DNA of 64,000 bases from Glandiceps talaboti (lineage: Eukaryota; Hemichordata; Enteropneusta; Spengelidae): assembly GCF_964340395.1 (NCBI RefSeq), contig NC_135551.1:1131001-1195000 (forward strand). Reading direction: 5' to 3'. Under the pieces are notes generated by a model. That model was not told where the DNA came from. It ran no database searches and saw nothing but the letters and a program-made list of their open reading frames with translations. The first letter of the stretch is position 1. The number at the start of each line of letters is the position of its first letter. Of this stretch, positions 27,166 through 39,680 are shown piece after piece. Position numbers and translations under genes: made by a program.

Positions 27166-29371
27166 ATTTATTTATTTATTTGACTTTATTTAAACTCGAT
27201 AAATTGTTGAGCCAAAGGCTCTTCTCACACAATGTCGAGCATCTTTAAAATATTTACAATATATACATTAAAATATTACATTAAAATATCACAGGAAAAT
27301 GCCAGAACATATGAAAAATACAATTAAACATGACATACAAGACAAATAAAAACATGGACAAAAGCAGCTGACACAAATTGACAATTGGGAATTATTTATA
27401 CATTATGTAAAAAGTGAAATTTGCATTTACGTTTAAAAGAGCTCAGACTACAAGATGTTCTAAGGTCATTTGGAAGACTATTCCAGATTTTGGTTCCATT
27501 AAAAACAAAACTTCTCTTAAAAATTTGTGTGGTGTGTTTAGGTATGTACAAATCATTCCTGGAAGATGATCTTGTGTGGTAACTATGTACATTCTCAACA
27601 TATCTGAAAATATTGAGATATTCCGGAGCTAGATTATTTAAAACTTTGTTCATTAAAATTGACTGATTATAGGCAACCCTCTGTCTAAAAGTAAGCCACT
27701 TAAGATGATTATATAAGGGTGCACTAGGTGCATTATATTCAGAATCCGTGAGTGTTCTTGCAACATGTTTTTGTAGTCTTTCCATTCGATTTAAAAGAGC
27801 ACTGGAGCAGTTTCCCCACACCGTTGAACAGTAATTAAAATGTGGCAAGATAAAACAGTTAAAAAATGTCAGCCTGTTGTTCAAAGTTAGAAATTGTTTT
27901 ATCCGTTTAAAATGCAAAAGTATAAAAGCCACCCTTCTAGTCACTGTACTGATCTGTTTTTCCCAGTTGAGTTGGTCATCAATGGTTATGCCCAGTAATT
28001 TATCATATGGTACACATTGGAGTTTGTCATTGCCACACATTATTGTAACATTTCTGTTTTGTTTAGACTTTCTTTGTGAGGTTCCAATGAGCATAACTTT
28101 AGTTTTTTGAGAGTTTATACACATTTTGTTATTGTCGCACCAATCTATAATAGAAATCATTTCATTGTTCAATTTGGTTTCAATAACTTGAGTGTCAGGG
28201 CTTATCACCTGTGCTGCTGTATCATCAGCATGCATGTACATATCAGTATATTGAGAAGCGAGAGGAAGGTCGTTATGAATAGTAAAAACATAAGGGGTCC
28301 TAAAATGGATCCCTGGGGTACACCTGTGGTTACTGGATAGGAATCACTCAGTTTGCCATTAAAAGAAACAGATTGACATCTGTTGCTAAGGTAGGATTCA
28401 AAGAATTCCATTGTTATCTTAGAACAGCCATAAACTTGCAATTTCTGAAGCAGGATATTATGATCAACAAGATCAAATGCTTTTCTGAAATCAACAAGTA
28501 AAACACCAATTAAATTACCCCTGTCGATTGCATGGTACCAGAAATTGGTGATATTTGTTAAGGCTGTTAGACAAGAATGTAACTTTCTGAACCCTGATTG
28601 GTTGATGGATAAAAGGTTATATGAACATAAAAAGTTATAAAAGTGAGTATGTACATGTCTTTCTAAAAGTTTCGATAGAACTGGTAAAACTGAAATGGGC
28701 CTGTAATTGTAAATATTATCTGTAGCACCTTTTTTTAAAAAAGGAGTTACCATAGCATTTTTCCATTGTGATGGAAAGCATCCTGTAGTTATTGCACAAT
28801 TCAGTAGCCTGGTTAAACTTGATGTAATTTGGACTGTGCCAAAATCGTGCACTAATACCATCAAGACCTACAGACTTGTTACAATCAATGGTTTGAAGAT
28901 ACTTCAAAACATCTGATTCCCGTCAAAGAGGTATTTCAAACTTTGTATTTTCTGGTAGGTGACTAGATATAAAAGATTTAAGTTTCTTGGCAATTGTGTA
29001 GTCATTATTACTCTTTTTGATAAACTCTGTTGCAACATTCACAAAGAAGTTGTTGAAAGCATTTGCAATTTCTTTGTTGTCTGTTATCTCACAGCTATCT
29101 TTAGTAATAAAAGTTGGGTTGCTGGATTTAGCCTGGGGAACTAGATGTTTAAAGTATTTCCAAAAATCAGTATTAGTGTTTTCTAGCATACTATTGTAGA
29201 AGTCTTTTTTTGCTGATCTTATAAGATCTGTGACTTTGTTACGCCATTTTTTGTATAATACATGGGAATTCTTTTTCTTATAGTTATCCCTGATTTGTAT
29301 AGCTAGACTAATGTCTTCATTCCACCATTCAGGAACTTTGGGGAATCTCACTCTTTTTTCTTTAATTGGAG
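27166..29371 (-). mobile_element. 5'-truncated CR1/Jockey-type LINE
   Basis: A non-LTR retrotransposon in reverse orientation. Its 3' tail is the TATTTATTTATTTATT run at about 27166-27185 (AAATA repeats on the minus strand), and its truncated 5' end lies near 29371. It has inserted into a core repeat of F1. The endonuclease domain that normally precedes the RT is missing, which is the usual 5' truncation. Confidence 0.85.
27396..29351 (-). pseudogene. LINE ORF2 remnant: linker, reverse transcriptase, C-terminal domain
   Basis: Reading down the minus strand, a linker (WWNEDISLAIQIRDNYKKK) runs to 28923, then the RT domain, then a C-terminal region ending in SLPNDLR and SFKRKCKFHFL at 27396. 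RT motifs seen: GLDGI, NYRPISVLPVLSKLLERHVH, VDFRKAFDLVDH (motif A), GVPQGSILGPL (motif B) and MHADDTA (motif C). The usual YADD tyrosine is histidine, a single-base change. Lesions include an in-frame TGA at about 28923, a frame change near 28835-28845 and another near 28271-28276 just before motif C. The element cannot encode an active enzyme. The family call (CR1/Jockey group) is by motif style and is less certain than the RT call. Confidence 0.9.
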
Positions 29372-30218
29372 CGTGTTTATGTGATCATTTGGCTGTTGCT
29401 ATGGGCATGGTCTTGTTGCTAGGCAAATAACATACATTTTTTGAATGTTTATTCAATTGTCTATCCATCCCCATGGTTATCTTTGTGAACTACATCACTG
29501 ATTGGCTGTTGCTATGAGTTCGGCCTTGTTACTAGGCAAATTTAAATACATTTTTGGAATGTTCATTCAATTATCTATTAATCCCTGTTGTTATCTTTGC
29601 AGTATATCTGATCATTAGGCTGTTGCTATGGGCGTGGTCTTGTTGCGAGGTATATTTGCATACATTTTTTGAATGCTTATTCATTTGTCTATCAATTGCT
29701 GTTGTTATCTTTGTAATATATGAGATGACTTGGCTGTTGCTATGGGCGTGGTCTTGTTGCTAGGCAAATTTACATACATTTTTTGAATGCTTATTTAATT
29801 GTCTTTTAATACCAGTGGTTATCTTCGTGAAATACCTAACCGTGTGGCTGTTGCTATGGGCGTGTTGTTGTTGCTAGGGACATTTGCAAACATATTTTGA
29901 ATGCTTAGACACCCCTAAGAATGTTCCCACCAAATTTCAGACCGATCTGAACAATAGTTTTTGAGTAAATTTTTTGACCAAAAATTACATTTTCAACCCA
30001 AATCACACACCGGTATTAAGATCATTTTGATTTGAACAATTTCCCAACTAGACACCCATGGTAATACACCCATCAAATATCATGGCAATCGGTACATGCA
30101 GGAAATTTAACCTGCCAAACACAGTATGATCATGGAGGTCTTGATATGACTATTTTTCCTTCCCCATAAAATGTGTGACTTCTTATTCTTTATACAAACT
30201 GTTTTTGACTTTAAGTTG

Positions 30219-30264
<46 letters not shown>

Positions 30265-30671
30265 CAGACAGACAGACAGACAGATGCCGGGCGATGCCTA
30301 TAGCACTACTGAACCTCTGTTCAGTTGTGCTAATCATCAAAAATAGAAAAGAAGATGTGCTGACTTGATATTAACAAATCTGAATAAGCTACCCTCTGCG
30401 CATCAACACACAGGATATCAAAGCAATCTGACAAGTAGTATTTGAGGTGATGATGAAAATATCATTTTTGAAAAAAAAATTGTAAAAAATTGAAAATGCC
30501 ACAGATCAACTTGGCATGAACAAAATCTGAATAGCCTCCCCTCAGTTTCGGAGAAGATGATGAAAATAAAAAAAGTTGACGGACACCTATGATCACTTAC
30601 ACCTCTATACCCATATACTCACCTATACCTAAAGCTATGCTTTCAGCTTTCACTGAAAGCGGAGCTAAAAA

Positions 30672-31246
30672 TAATGTGTTTGTCTGTCACTAAATCTAAA
30701 ACACTGCACATTTATTTGGATCATATGTATATGTTTGTCTGTCACTAAATCTAAAACACTGCACATTTATTTGGATCATATGTATATGTTTGTCTGTCAC
30801 TAAATCTAAAACACTGCACATTTATTTGGATCATATGTATATGTTTGTCTGTCACTAAATCTAAAACACTGCACATTTATTTGGATCATATGTATATGTT
30901 TGTCTGTCACTAAATCTAAAACACTGCACATTTATTTGGATCATATGTATATGTTTGTCTGTCACTAAATCTAAAACACTGCACATTTATTTGGATCATA
31001 TGTATATGTTTGTCTGTCACTAAATCTAAAACACTGCACATTTATTTGGATCATATGTATATGTTTGTCTGTCACTAAATCTAAAACACTGCACATTTAT
31101 TTGGATCATATGTATATGTTTGTCTGTCACTAAATCTAAAACACTGCACATTTATTTGGATCATATGTATATGTTTGTCTGTCACTAAATCTAAGACACT
31201 GCACATTTATTTGGATCATATGTATATGTTTGTCTGTCACTAAATA
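30672..31246 (+). repeat. 55-bp satellite, about 10 near-identical units
   Basis: The unit begins TGTTTGTCTGTCACTAAATC and ends TTATTTGGATCATATGTATA. TGTCTGTCAC recurs every 55 bp from 30681 to 31231. Only one substitution (CTAAGACACT near 31191) is visible across ten units, so the array is young or recently homogenised. It begins a few bases after the CTAA end of F3. Confidence 0.97.
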
Positions 31247-31812
31247 CTATTTCATTCTCAAATTATCAATAGAGCTGTTTCAACTCATTAAATCAAATTT
31301 GATATGTTTGGATTGATTTATATATCCTAAGTTGCTAAGCAACTGAAATGGTGCAGTGAAATTAATAAGGTTAATTAATTTCTCAAAAACCAACATACAT
31401 TTCTAAATTGTAAAACATCTGTTTAAAGTGTATGTGATAAATCAAAGAATGACACAATATCTAGAGGAGACCAAGGACAGAGAGTAAAATATTCACCATA
31501 AAACATAAATTATAACTGATGACTAGGTCAATTCTCACAATAAAGTAGACATTACAACTGGTGACCAAATCAATTTTCTTACTTTTCAGCTAATTAGATC
31601 CTGTGACCAAAGGGTTTGACAATTTTTTGGGGGTTCATGTGGACCACTGGTTTTAGATTTTCAGCCCACAACTGTGTTCTTCTATTAATGTTGTCTTCAG
31701 TTATACTTCTTCTTATAGTAATCTCTTGTTTCTGAAGTTAGCTTTTAATGTTATATAATCTATAGTGAACAAATAATGTACACAACCAATGTATTATGTA
31801 CACATGGTGATC
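31247..31812. other. AT-rich spacer, nothing recognised
   Basis: Unique-looking sequence between two satellites. No ORF, RNA gene or repeat was recognised. Confidence 0.5.
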
Positions 31813-34800
31813 ATTGTGAATTACACTTTGAATTGTCATATTTTATACTTCATATCATTGTGAATTACAGTTTGAATTGTCATATATTATACTTTATATC
31901 ATTGTGAATTACAGTTTGAATTGTCATATTTTATACTTTATATCATTGTGAATGACAGTTTGAATTGTCATATTTTATACTTTATATCATTGTGAATTAC
32001 AGTTTGAATTGTCATATTTTATACTTCATGTCATTGTGAATGACAGCTTGAATTGTCATATTTTATACTTTATATCATTGTGAATGACAGTTTGAATTGT
32101 CATATTTTATACTTTATATCATTGTGAATTACAGTTTGAATTGTCATATTTTATACTTCATACCATTGTGAAAATTACAGTTTGAATTGTCATATTTTAT
32201 ACTTTATATCATTGTGAATTACAGTTTGAATTGTCATATTTTATACTTCATATCATTGTGAATGACAGTTTGAATTGTCATATTTTATACTTCATATCAT
32301 TGTGAATGACAGCTTGAATTGTCATATTTTATACTTAAAACCATTGTGAATGACAGTTTGAATTGTCATATTTTATACTTCATATCATTGTGAATGACAG
32401 TTTGAATTGTCATATTTTATACTTCATATCATTGTGAATTACAATTTGAATTGTCATATTTTATACTTCATATCATTGTGAATTACAGTTTGAATTGTCA
32501 TATTTTATACTTCATATCATTGTGAATTACAATTAGAATTGTCATATTTTATACTTCATACCATTGTGAATTACAATTTGAATTGTCATATTTTATACTT
32601 CATATCATTGTGAATTACAGTTTGAATTGTCATATTTTATACTTCATACCATTGTGAATTACAGTTTGAATTGTCATATTTTATACTTCATACCATTGTG
32701 AATTACAATTTGAATTGTCATATTTTATACTTCATATTATTGTGAATTACAATTTGAATTGTCATATTTTATACTTCATATCATTGTGAATTACAATTTG
32801 AATTGTCATATTTTATACTTTATATCATTGTGAATTACAATTTGAACTGTCATATTTTATACTTCATTGTGACTGACAGCTTTAATTGTCATATTTTATA
32901 CTTCATATCATTGTGAATGACAGTTTGAATTGTCATATTTTATACTTCATACCATTGTGAATGACAGCTTGAATTGTCATATTTTATACTTCATATCATT
33001 GTGAATTACAATTTGAATTGTCATATTTTATACTTCATATCATTGTGAATGACAGTTTGAATTGTCATATTTTATACTTCATATCATTGTGAATGACAGG
33101 TTGAATTGTCATATTTTATACTTCATATCATTGTGAATGACAGTTTGAATTGTCATATATTATACTTCATATCATTGTGAATTACAGTTTGAATTGTCAT
33201 ATTTTATACTTCATATCATTGTGAATTACAGTTTGAATTGTCATATTTTATACTTCATACCATTGTGAATGACAGTTTGAATTGTCATATTTTATACTTC
33301 ATACCATTGTGAATGACAGTTTGAATTGTCATATTTTATACTTCATATCATTGTGAATGACAGTTTGAATTGTCATATTTTATACTTCATATCATTGTGA
33401 ATTACACTTTGAATTGTCATATTTTATACTTCATATCATTGTGAATTACAGTTTGAATTGTCATATCTTATACTTCACATCATTGTGAATGACAGTTTGA
33501 ATTGTCATAATTTATACTTCACATCATTGTGAATGACACTTTGAATTGTCATATATTATACTTCATATCATTGTGAATGACAGTTTGAATTGTCATATTT
33601 TATACTTCATATCATTGTGAATGACAGTTTGAATTGTCATATTTTATACTTCATATCATTGTGAATGACAGTTTGAATTGTCATATTTTATACTTCATAT
33701 CATTGTGAATGACAGCTTGAATTGTCATATTTTATACTTCATACCATTGTGAATGACAGTTTGAATTGTCATATTTTATACTTCATATCATTGTGAATGA
33801 CAGTTTGAATTGTCATATTTTATACTTCATATCATTGTGAATTACAATTTGAATTGTCATATTTTATACTTCATATCATTGTGAATTACAGTTTGAATTG
33901 TCATATTTTATACTTCATATCATTGTGAATTACAATTAGAATTGTCATATTTTATACTTCATACCATTGTGAATTACAATTTGAATTGTCATATTTTATA
34001 CTTCATATCATTGTGAATTACAGTTTGAATTGTCATATTTTATACTTCATACCATTGTGAATTACAGTTTGAATTGTCATATTTTATACTTCATACCATT
34101 GTGAATTACAGTTTGAATTGTCATATTTTATAATTCATACCATTGTGAATTACAATTTGAATTGTCATATTTTATACTTCATATTATTGTGAATTACAAT
34201 TTGAATTGTCATATTTTATACTTCATATCATTGTGAATTACAATTTGAATTGTCATATTTTATACTTTATATCATTGTGAATTACAATTTGAACTGTCAT
34301 ATTTTATACTTCATTGTGAATGACAGCTTTAATTGTCATATTTTATACTTCATATCATTGTGAATTACAATTGGAATTGTCATATTTTATACTTCATATC
34401 ATTGTGAATGACAGTTTGAATTGTCATATTTTATACTTCATACCATTGTGAATGACAGTTTGAAATGTCATATTTTATACTTTATATCATTGTGAATGAC
34501 AGTTTGAATTGTCATATTTTATACTGCATATCATTGTGAATGACAGTTTGAATTGTCATATTTTATACTTCATATCATTGTGAATTACAGTTTGAATTGT
34601 CATATTTTATACTTCATATCATTGTGAATGACAGCTTGAATTGTCATATTTTATACTTCATATCATTGTGAATGACAGTTTGAATTGTCATATTTTATAC
34701 TTTATATCATTGTGAATGACAGTTTGAATTGTCATATATTATACTTCATATCATTGTGAATGACAGTTTGAATTGTCATATTTTATACTTCATATCATTG

Positions 34801-35486
34801 TGAATGACACTTTGAATTGTCATATATTATACTTCATATCATTGTGAATGACAGTTTGAATTGTCATATTTTATACTTCATACCATTGTGAATGACAGCT
34901 TGAATTGTCATATTTTATACTTCATATCATTGTGAATTACAATTTGAATTGTCATATTTTATACTTCATATCATTGTGAATGACAGTTTGAATTGTCATA
35001 TTTTATACTTCATATCATTGTGAATGACAGGTTGAATTGTCATATTTTATACTTCATATCATTGTGAATGACAGTTTGAATTGTCATATATTATACTTCA
35101 TATCATTGTGAATTACAGTTTGAATTGTCATATTTTATACTTCATATCATTGTGAATTACAGTTTGAATTGTCATATTTTATACTTCATACCATTGTGAA
35201 TGACAGTTTGAATTGTCATATTTTATACTTTATACCATTGTGAATGAGTTTGAATTGTCATATTTTATACTTTATATCATTGTGAGTTACAGTTTGAATT
35301 GTCATATATTATACTTCATATCATTGTGAATGACAGTTTGAATTGTCATATTTTATACTTCATATCATTGTGAATTACAGTTTGAATTGTCATATATTAT
35401 ACTTCATATCATTGTGAATGACAGTTTGAATTGTCATATTTTATACTTCATATCATTGTGAATGACAGTTTGAATTGTTATACTTT
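31813..35486 (+). repeat. 44-bp satellite, about 83 units
   Basis: The unit is CATATCATTGTGAATTACAG then TTTGAATTGTCATATTTTATACTT. The main variants are ATTACAG/ATGACAG/ATTACAA and TTCATATC/TTTATATC/TTCATACC. Shorter units (CTTCATTGTGA, near 32860 and 34305) mark duplicated blocks: about 32395-32900 resembles 33800-34340, and 32990-33260 resembles 34920-35190. No ORF. Confidence 0.95.
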
Positions 35487-35825
35487 GAAAACAAAATAAG
35501 TGCTCCACATAGAGCACTGCAAATTGAATTTGATATTGAAAATTCAGAGGTCATTGACCTCATGACCACCACTAAATCCAAACACTGTTATTATATTTAA
35601 TGTTTATAAAAGTCTACCTTTTTTGACAGTGTTTTAATTACTCTAAGTATTTGTGATATGTTGAATAAAGAAAATATTCCTCTCAGATCCATACTCTTAA
35701 AGGAGAGAGTATAAGTTTTCAAATGAAGACATATAAGCCCCCCCCCCCACACACACACACAACTTGTGTGTTTTATTGCTATTGTTATTGTGCAAATTTG
35801 AATGTTGTCTGTCGATGCAAAATTT
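35487..35825. other. Spacer with a short C-run and AC tract
   Basis: Contains a C-run and an ACAC tract at about 35739-35760. The minus-strand ORF at 35597-35830 crosses that tract and shows no domain. Confidence 0.45.
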
Positions 35826-36352
35826 AACAAGTCATTGAGAATGACATAGTCCCTACTATGATTGGATTTTAAGGAACTGGCAGTTTATGTTGTCATTTTC
35901 AATGTTGTTTGGCCTCATATGGTTGTTTTTGATATCACTACTCTGATCACGTAACAACACTTTTAAACCTAACTCAAACAGACTTAGATATGTTGTGTCT
36001 GCTTGTTGGACATGGAACATGCCTACTCATGTTGTGTCTCTGCGTTGGACATGGGACATGCCTACTCTTCAATAATGACATCATGGAATAAACCATTCAA
36101 CTGTGAGTAAAGGATGGGTCGGGTTTGGGGTGTGGGGGGATTGTATCACGACAAAAATGGATATGCACATGTATGTCATAGAACACTGTCCTAATACCAA
36201 CTTTGAATGAGATCTGTTCAAGCATGTCTGAGTTATGGCTTTGGACAGGGTACATTCACAAACCAAATGGCTGCTAGGCGGCCATATTGGATCGTATCAT
36301 GAAACGAATTGACTTGCATATGTATGCCATAGTATGTTGCCCCTGTACCTAA

Positions 36353-39300
36353 CTTGAAAAATACCGCCAATGGAGTTGTAGTACAACTGTACAGTTTTTT
36401 TAAAATGTTTATCCATATGCTAGTCCATTCTAACACTTTAGTAAAACAACATTACGATAAAGCTCGGACTGATTTTTTAATCTGGAAGGATTGTGGGGCT
36501 CCTAAATTTGGTCCATTTTTTGAGCTTATGCGTAAGTCTAGAGCACAGTTCAAGAGGCAATTTGCATTATGTAAAAAGGCAGAAAAAGAAATGCGTGCAA
36601 ACGCCGAAAAGTTAAAGCATGACCCAAAGGCTTACTGGAATGAGATAGCTAAGCGTAAGGGTAAAACACCAGCTCCATCATCTGTGGGTGGTCATTCTGG
36701 TGATGCTGAGGTGGTAAATATGTGGAAAAGTCATTATGAGACTATTCTGACAAAAAACTGGTATAGATTTTACACCTTTACATTTCTGATATTAAGCTCT
36801 GTGATGACATGTTTGTGCATCAAGAAGAAATTAGTGACTAAATTAAGAACCTTAAAACAGGTGCATCATCGGGTATCGATGGTATTACACCTGAGCATCT
36901 GAAGTACGCCCCTTCCAGAGTCTGTGTTCTTTTGTTCCTTTGTTTCTCGGCTATTTTAATTCATGGTGTTTTTCCTAAACAATTAATGACTACCGTTTTA
37001 GTTCCAATTCCAAAAAGTCCAGGTGGAGACATTTGTGACAAATCTAATTATCGCCCTGTTGCTGTTGCATCAACAGCCTCTAAACTGCTTGAGAGAGTTT
37101 AGCTAAATCGCTGTATAGAGTGTCTGTCGACCAGTGATCACCAGTTCGGGTGTAAACCAGGGCATGATACTGATATGTCTATCTTTGTTCTGAAAGAAAT
37201 TTTAAATCATTATAAACGTCGTAATACTCCCGTTTTCATCACTTTCATGGATGCATCTAAAGTGTTTGATTATGTTCGTCATGATATTCTTTTCAATAAA
37301 TTATTAGACAGAGGGGTCAAACCTTACTTAATTAAGATGTTAGCATACATGTACAGGTATCAAGACTTTGTGGTTAGATGGAATGGATGTTTATCTGAAT
37401 CTTTTAATTCAAAGAATGGAGTTAAACAAGGTGGAATTACTTCACCTCTTTTTTTCACTGTGTATTTAGATGACCTCAGTAAGAATCTTTCAACACTTCC
37501 CTATGGCTGCCTTCTCGGTGGCTATAAAGTGAACCATTTAATTTATGCTGATGATTTAGTTATTATATCTACTGGAGCCTATGGCCAGCAGATGCTTGCT
37601 AATACTTGTGGCCACTATGGTGAAATTAATTCTATACTTTTCAATGAGAAAAAGACAGTTTGTATGCTAATTCAATCTAATGTACGTAGGCTCAGACCAG
37701 TTGCAATTTACGTGAATGGTAGATTGCTGAATTACGTCGATGTGTACAAATACCTTGGTCACTTGATCATCTGTGACCTCAAGGATAATGAAGACATCCA
37801 GGCTCAGACTTGACTTTTTTTATGTCAGAGGTAATGCTCAAATTCGTGAATTTAAATTACGTCCCTCTCTGTTAAATGTCACTTATTTTCTGTCTTTTGT
37901 GATATTCCTTATTGTTCTTATTTGTGGAGTATTTTCTCTGTAAATACTTTTAATGCAGCCAAGAGAGCTTACTCACAGGTTTTCCATAAATTGTCAGGTG
38001 TTAAACATTCTTTTATTCAATGTTTGTCAACATTTCAATTTTAACCTTTGATGAAATCATTAGGAAAAAATACCGCCAATGGTGTTGTAGCACAACTGTA
38101 CAGTTTTTAAAAATGTTTATCCATATGGTAGTCCATGCTAACAATAAGTGTTCCTTTGGTGAATGACTATACAGTTGCCTATCCAACCATGTTGCTATCT
38201 TTATGATATATGCTATCATTTGGCTGTTGCTATGGACGTGGTCTTGTTGCTAGGCATATTTAGATACATTTTTTGAATGTTTATTCAATTGTCTATTAAT
38301 CCCCATTGTTATCTTTGCAATATATGTGATCATTTGGCTGCTGCTATGGGCGTGGTCTTGTTGCTAGGCACACTTGCATACATTTTTTGAATGTTTATTC
38401 ATTTGTCTTCTATTCCTGTTGTTATCTTTGCAATATACGTGATTATTTGGCTGTTGCTATGGTCGTGGTCTTGTTGCTAGGCATATTTACATACATTTTT
38501 TGAATGTTTATTCAATTGTCTATGAAACCCTGTTGTTATATTTGTGAAATACACCACCATTTGGCTGTTGCTATGGGCTTGGTCATGGTTACTAGACTAG
38601 GGTATTTGCATACATTTTTGAATGTTTATTCATTTGTCTTTCTATTCCTGTTGTTATCTTTGCAATATACATGATTATTTGGCTGTTGATATGGGTGTGG
38701 TTTTGTTGCTATGGAAATTCACATACATTTTTTGAATGTTTATTCAATTGTCTATTAAACCCTGTTATCTTTGTGAAATACACCACCGTTTGGCTGTTGC
38801 TATGGGCGTGGTCATGGTTGCTAGGGTATTTGCATACATTTTTTGAATGTTTACTCACTTGCCTACCAGATGATGTTGTTATTTGACCAAAATATACTGC
38901 CATTTGGTTGTTGCTAAAGGGCGTGGTCATGGTCGCTAGGGCCAATTTTGTCAAAATGTTTTGAAGAAAATCTGCAGAATAACAGTTTAAGAAACATCTC
39001 ACCAAGTTTCAGACTCATTGACCAAGTACTTTTTGAGATATAAGTTTTTGACCAAAAATGAACATTCTTACACCTAATTTGCATATCACTCATGGAATCA
39101 TTGTATGCTTAATATATCTTCGTCCATACATCCCTTGGTGCATTCCCATTAAATTTCAGCCCAATCTGCTCAGTAGTTTTGGAATTATATACTTTTAACC
39201 AAAAAGACACATTTTTAGCCCTAATTTGCATATAACTGATGGAATCATCATGTCATGAACAAATCTTACTTTACACCCCCTTAAGAATGTTCCCACCAAA

Positions 39301-39489
39301 TTTCGCACCAATCTGCCCAGTAGTTTCTGTGTTTAAGTTTTTTGACTAAAAATCACATTTTTTTACCCAAATCACACACCTGTGATGCGATCATTTTGAT
39401 TTGAATAATTTCCCAACTAGACACCCAAGGTAATGGACCCACCAAATATCACAGCAATCGGTTCAGCAGTTTTTGACTTTAAGTTGTTT

Positions 39490-39520
<31 letters not shown>

Positions 39521-39571
39521 GACGCCGGGCGATGCCTATAGCACTACTGAACCTCAATTCATTTGTGCTAA
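36353..39571 (+). mobile_element. F1 composite: 5' stub, LINE, then complete F1
   Basis: A first F1 5' end (36353-36437, with ACCGCCAATGG and GTAGTACAACTG) breaks off at TAGTCCAT. LINE sequence follows to about 38061, then a second F1 5' end (38062) runs through at least five 114-bp cores (38221, 38335 and onward), the body and the AC microsatellite at 39490-39517. Its hairpin is diverged (TTCATTTGTGCTAA), and CTAA lies at 39568-39571. The outer ends together fill one F2 insertion site, so the composite behaves as one unit with a duplicated 5' end. Confidence 0.7.
36438..38061 (+). pseudogene. Degenerate LINE ORF2: linker, reverse transcriptase, partial C-terminus
   Basis: A first frame (to about 36755) encodes the pre-RT linker (MRKSRAQFKRQF, KAYWNEIAKRKG). 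A second frame carries GASSGIDGITPEHLKYA, SNYRPVAVASTASKLLERV, FMDASKVFDYVRHDILF (motif A), NGVKQGGITSPLF (motif B), LIYADDLVIIS (motif C, intact YADD) and YKYLGHLI. Lesions are a frame change near 36755, TAA at 36839, TAG at 37100, a stop just after 37810 and another frame change near 37940. The last coding remnant (NAAKRAYSQVFHKLSG) stops short of the normal C-terminus. The clade is not assigned with confidence. It shares its C-terminal style with the fragment at 56131. Confidence 0.9.
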
Positions 39572-39680
39572 AAAAATCGGTCCAGGAATCTCCAAGAAAT
39601 GGCTCCGGACGGACCGACGGATGGACGGACAGAACCAAACCAATAAGTCCCCGTCCTGGACTTCGTCTTTTGGGGACTAA

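Larger units (their letters stand above)
26928..30333 (+). mobile_element. F1 element, full length, interrupted by a LINE
   Basis: The 5' part (26928-27165) has GCCAATGG, GTAGCACAACTGTACAG and the first core. The 3' part (29372-30333) has more 114-bp cores (GTTGCTATGGGCGTGGTC at several points), the body, an AC/CAGA microsatellite at 30224-30284 and the hairpin ending in CTAA (30330-30333). The two parts join seamlessly across the LINE, at ATCTTTGCAA/ATGTGATCATTTGG. About 95 bp near 30094-30190 are additional relative to other copies. Confidence 0.8.
26448..30668 (+). mobile_element. F3 element, interrupted by F1 (which carries a LINE)
   Basis: Two separated parts, 26448-26927 and 30334-30668, line up in the same order with the continuous copy at 40607-41425. 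Landmarks are TCGTGCATTACCACAT, CATAAATGAACCACAAAG, TTTGACGTCAATAGTGTC, then GAAAAGAAGATGTGCTGAC, and the hairpin GCTTTCAG/CTGAAAGC followed by GGAGCTAA. CTAA is at 30665-30668. The interruption falls in the A-run that the other copy has intact. No protein domain was recognised. ORFs across the left part are short and not conserved in frame between the copies. Confidence 0.75.
35826..39680 (+). mobile_element. F2 element interrupted by F1 and a LINE
   Basis: The left part (35826-36352) has the F2 5' end (AAGTCATTGAGAATGACATAG, then TCCCTACTATG) and one to two cores. The right part (39572-39680) resumes with ATCGGTCCAGGAATCTCC, an ACGG tract and the terminal stem, ending in CTAA at 39677-39680. 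The junction is in the A-run that intact F2 copies (5556, 59516) carry between ACTTGAA/GTTTGAA and ATCGGTCC. Confidence 0.75.

Noticed and set aside
36354-36437. Start of a 182-aa ORF at the F1/LINE junction
   Set aside because: The first 28 codons are F1 5' sequence fused by insertion. The true LINE frame begins after the junction.
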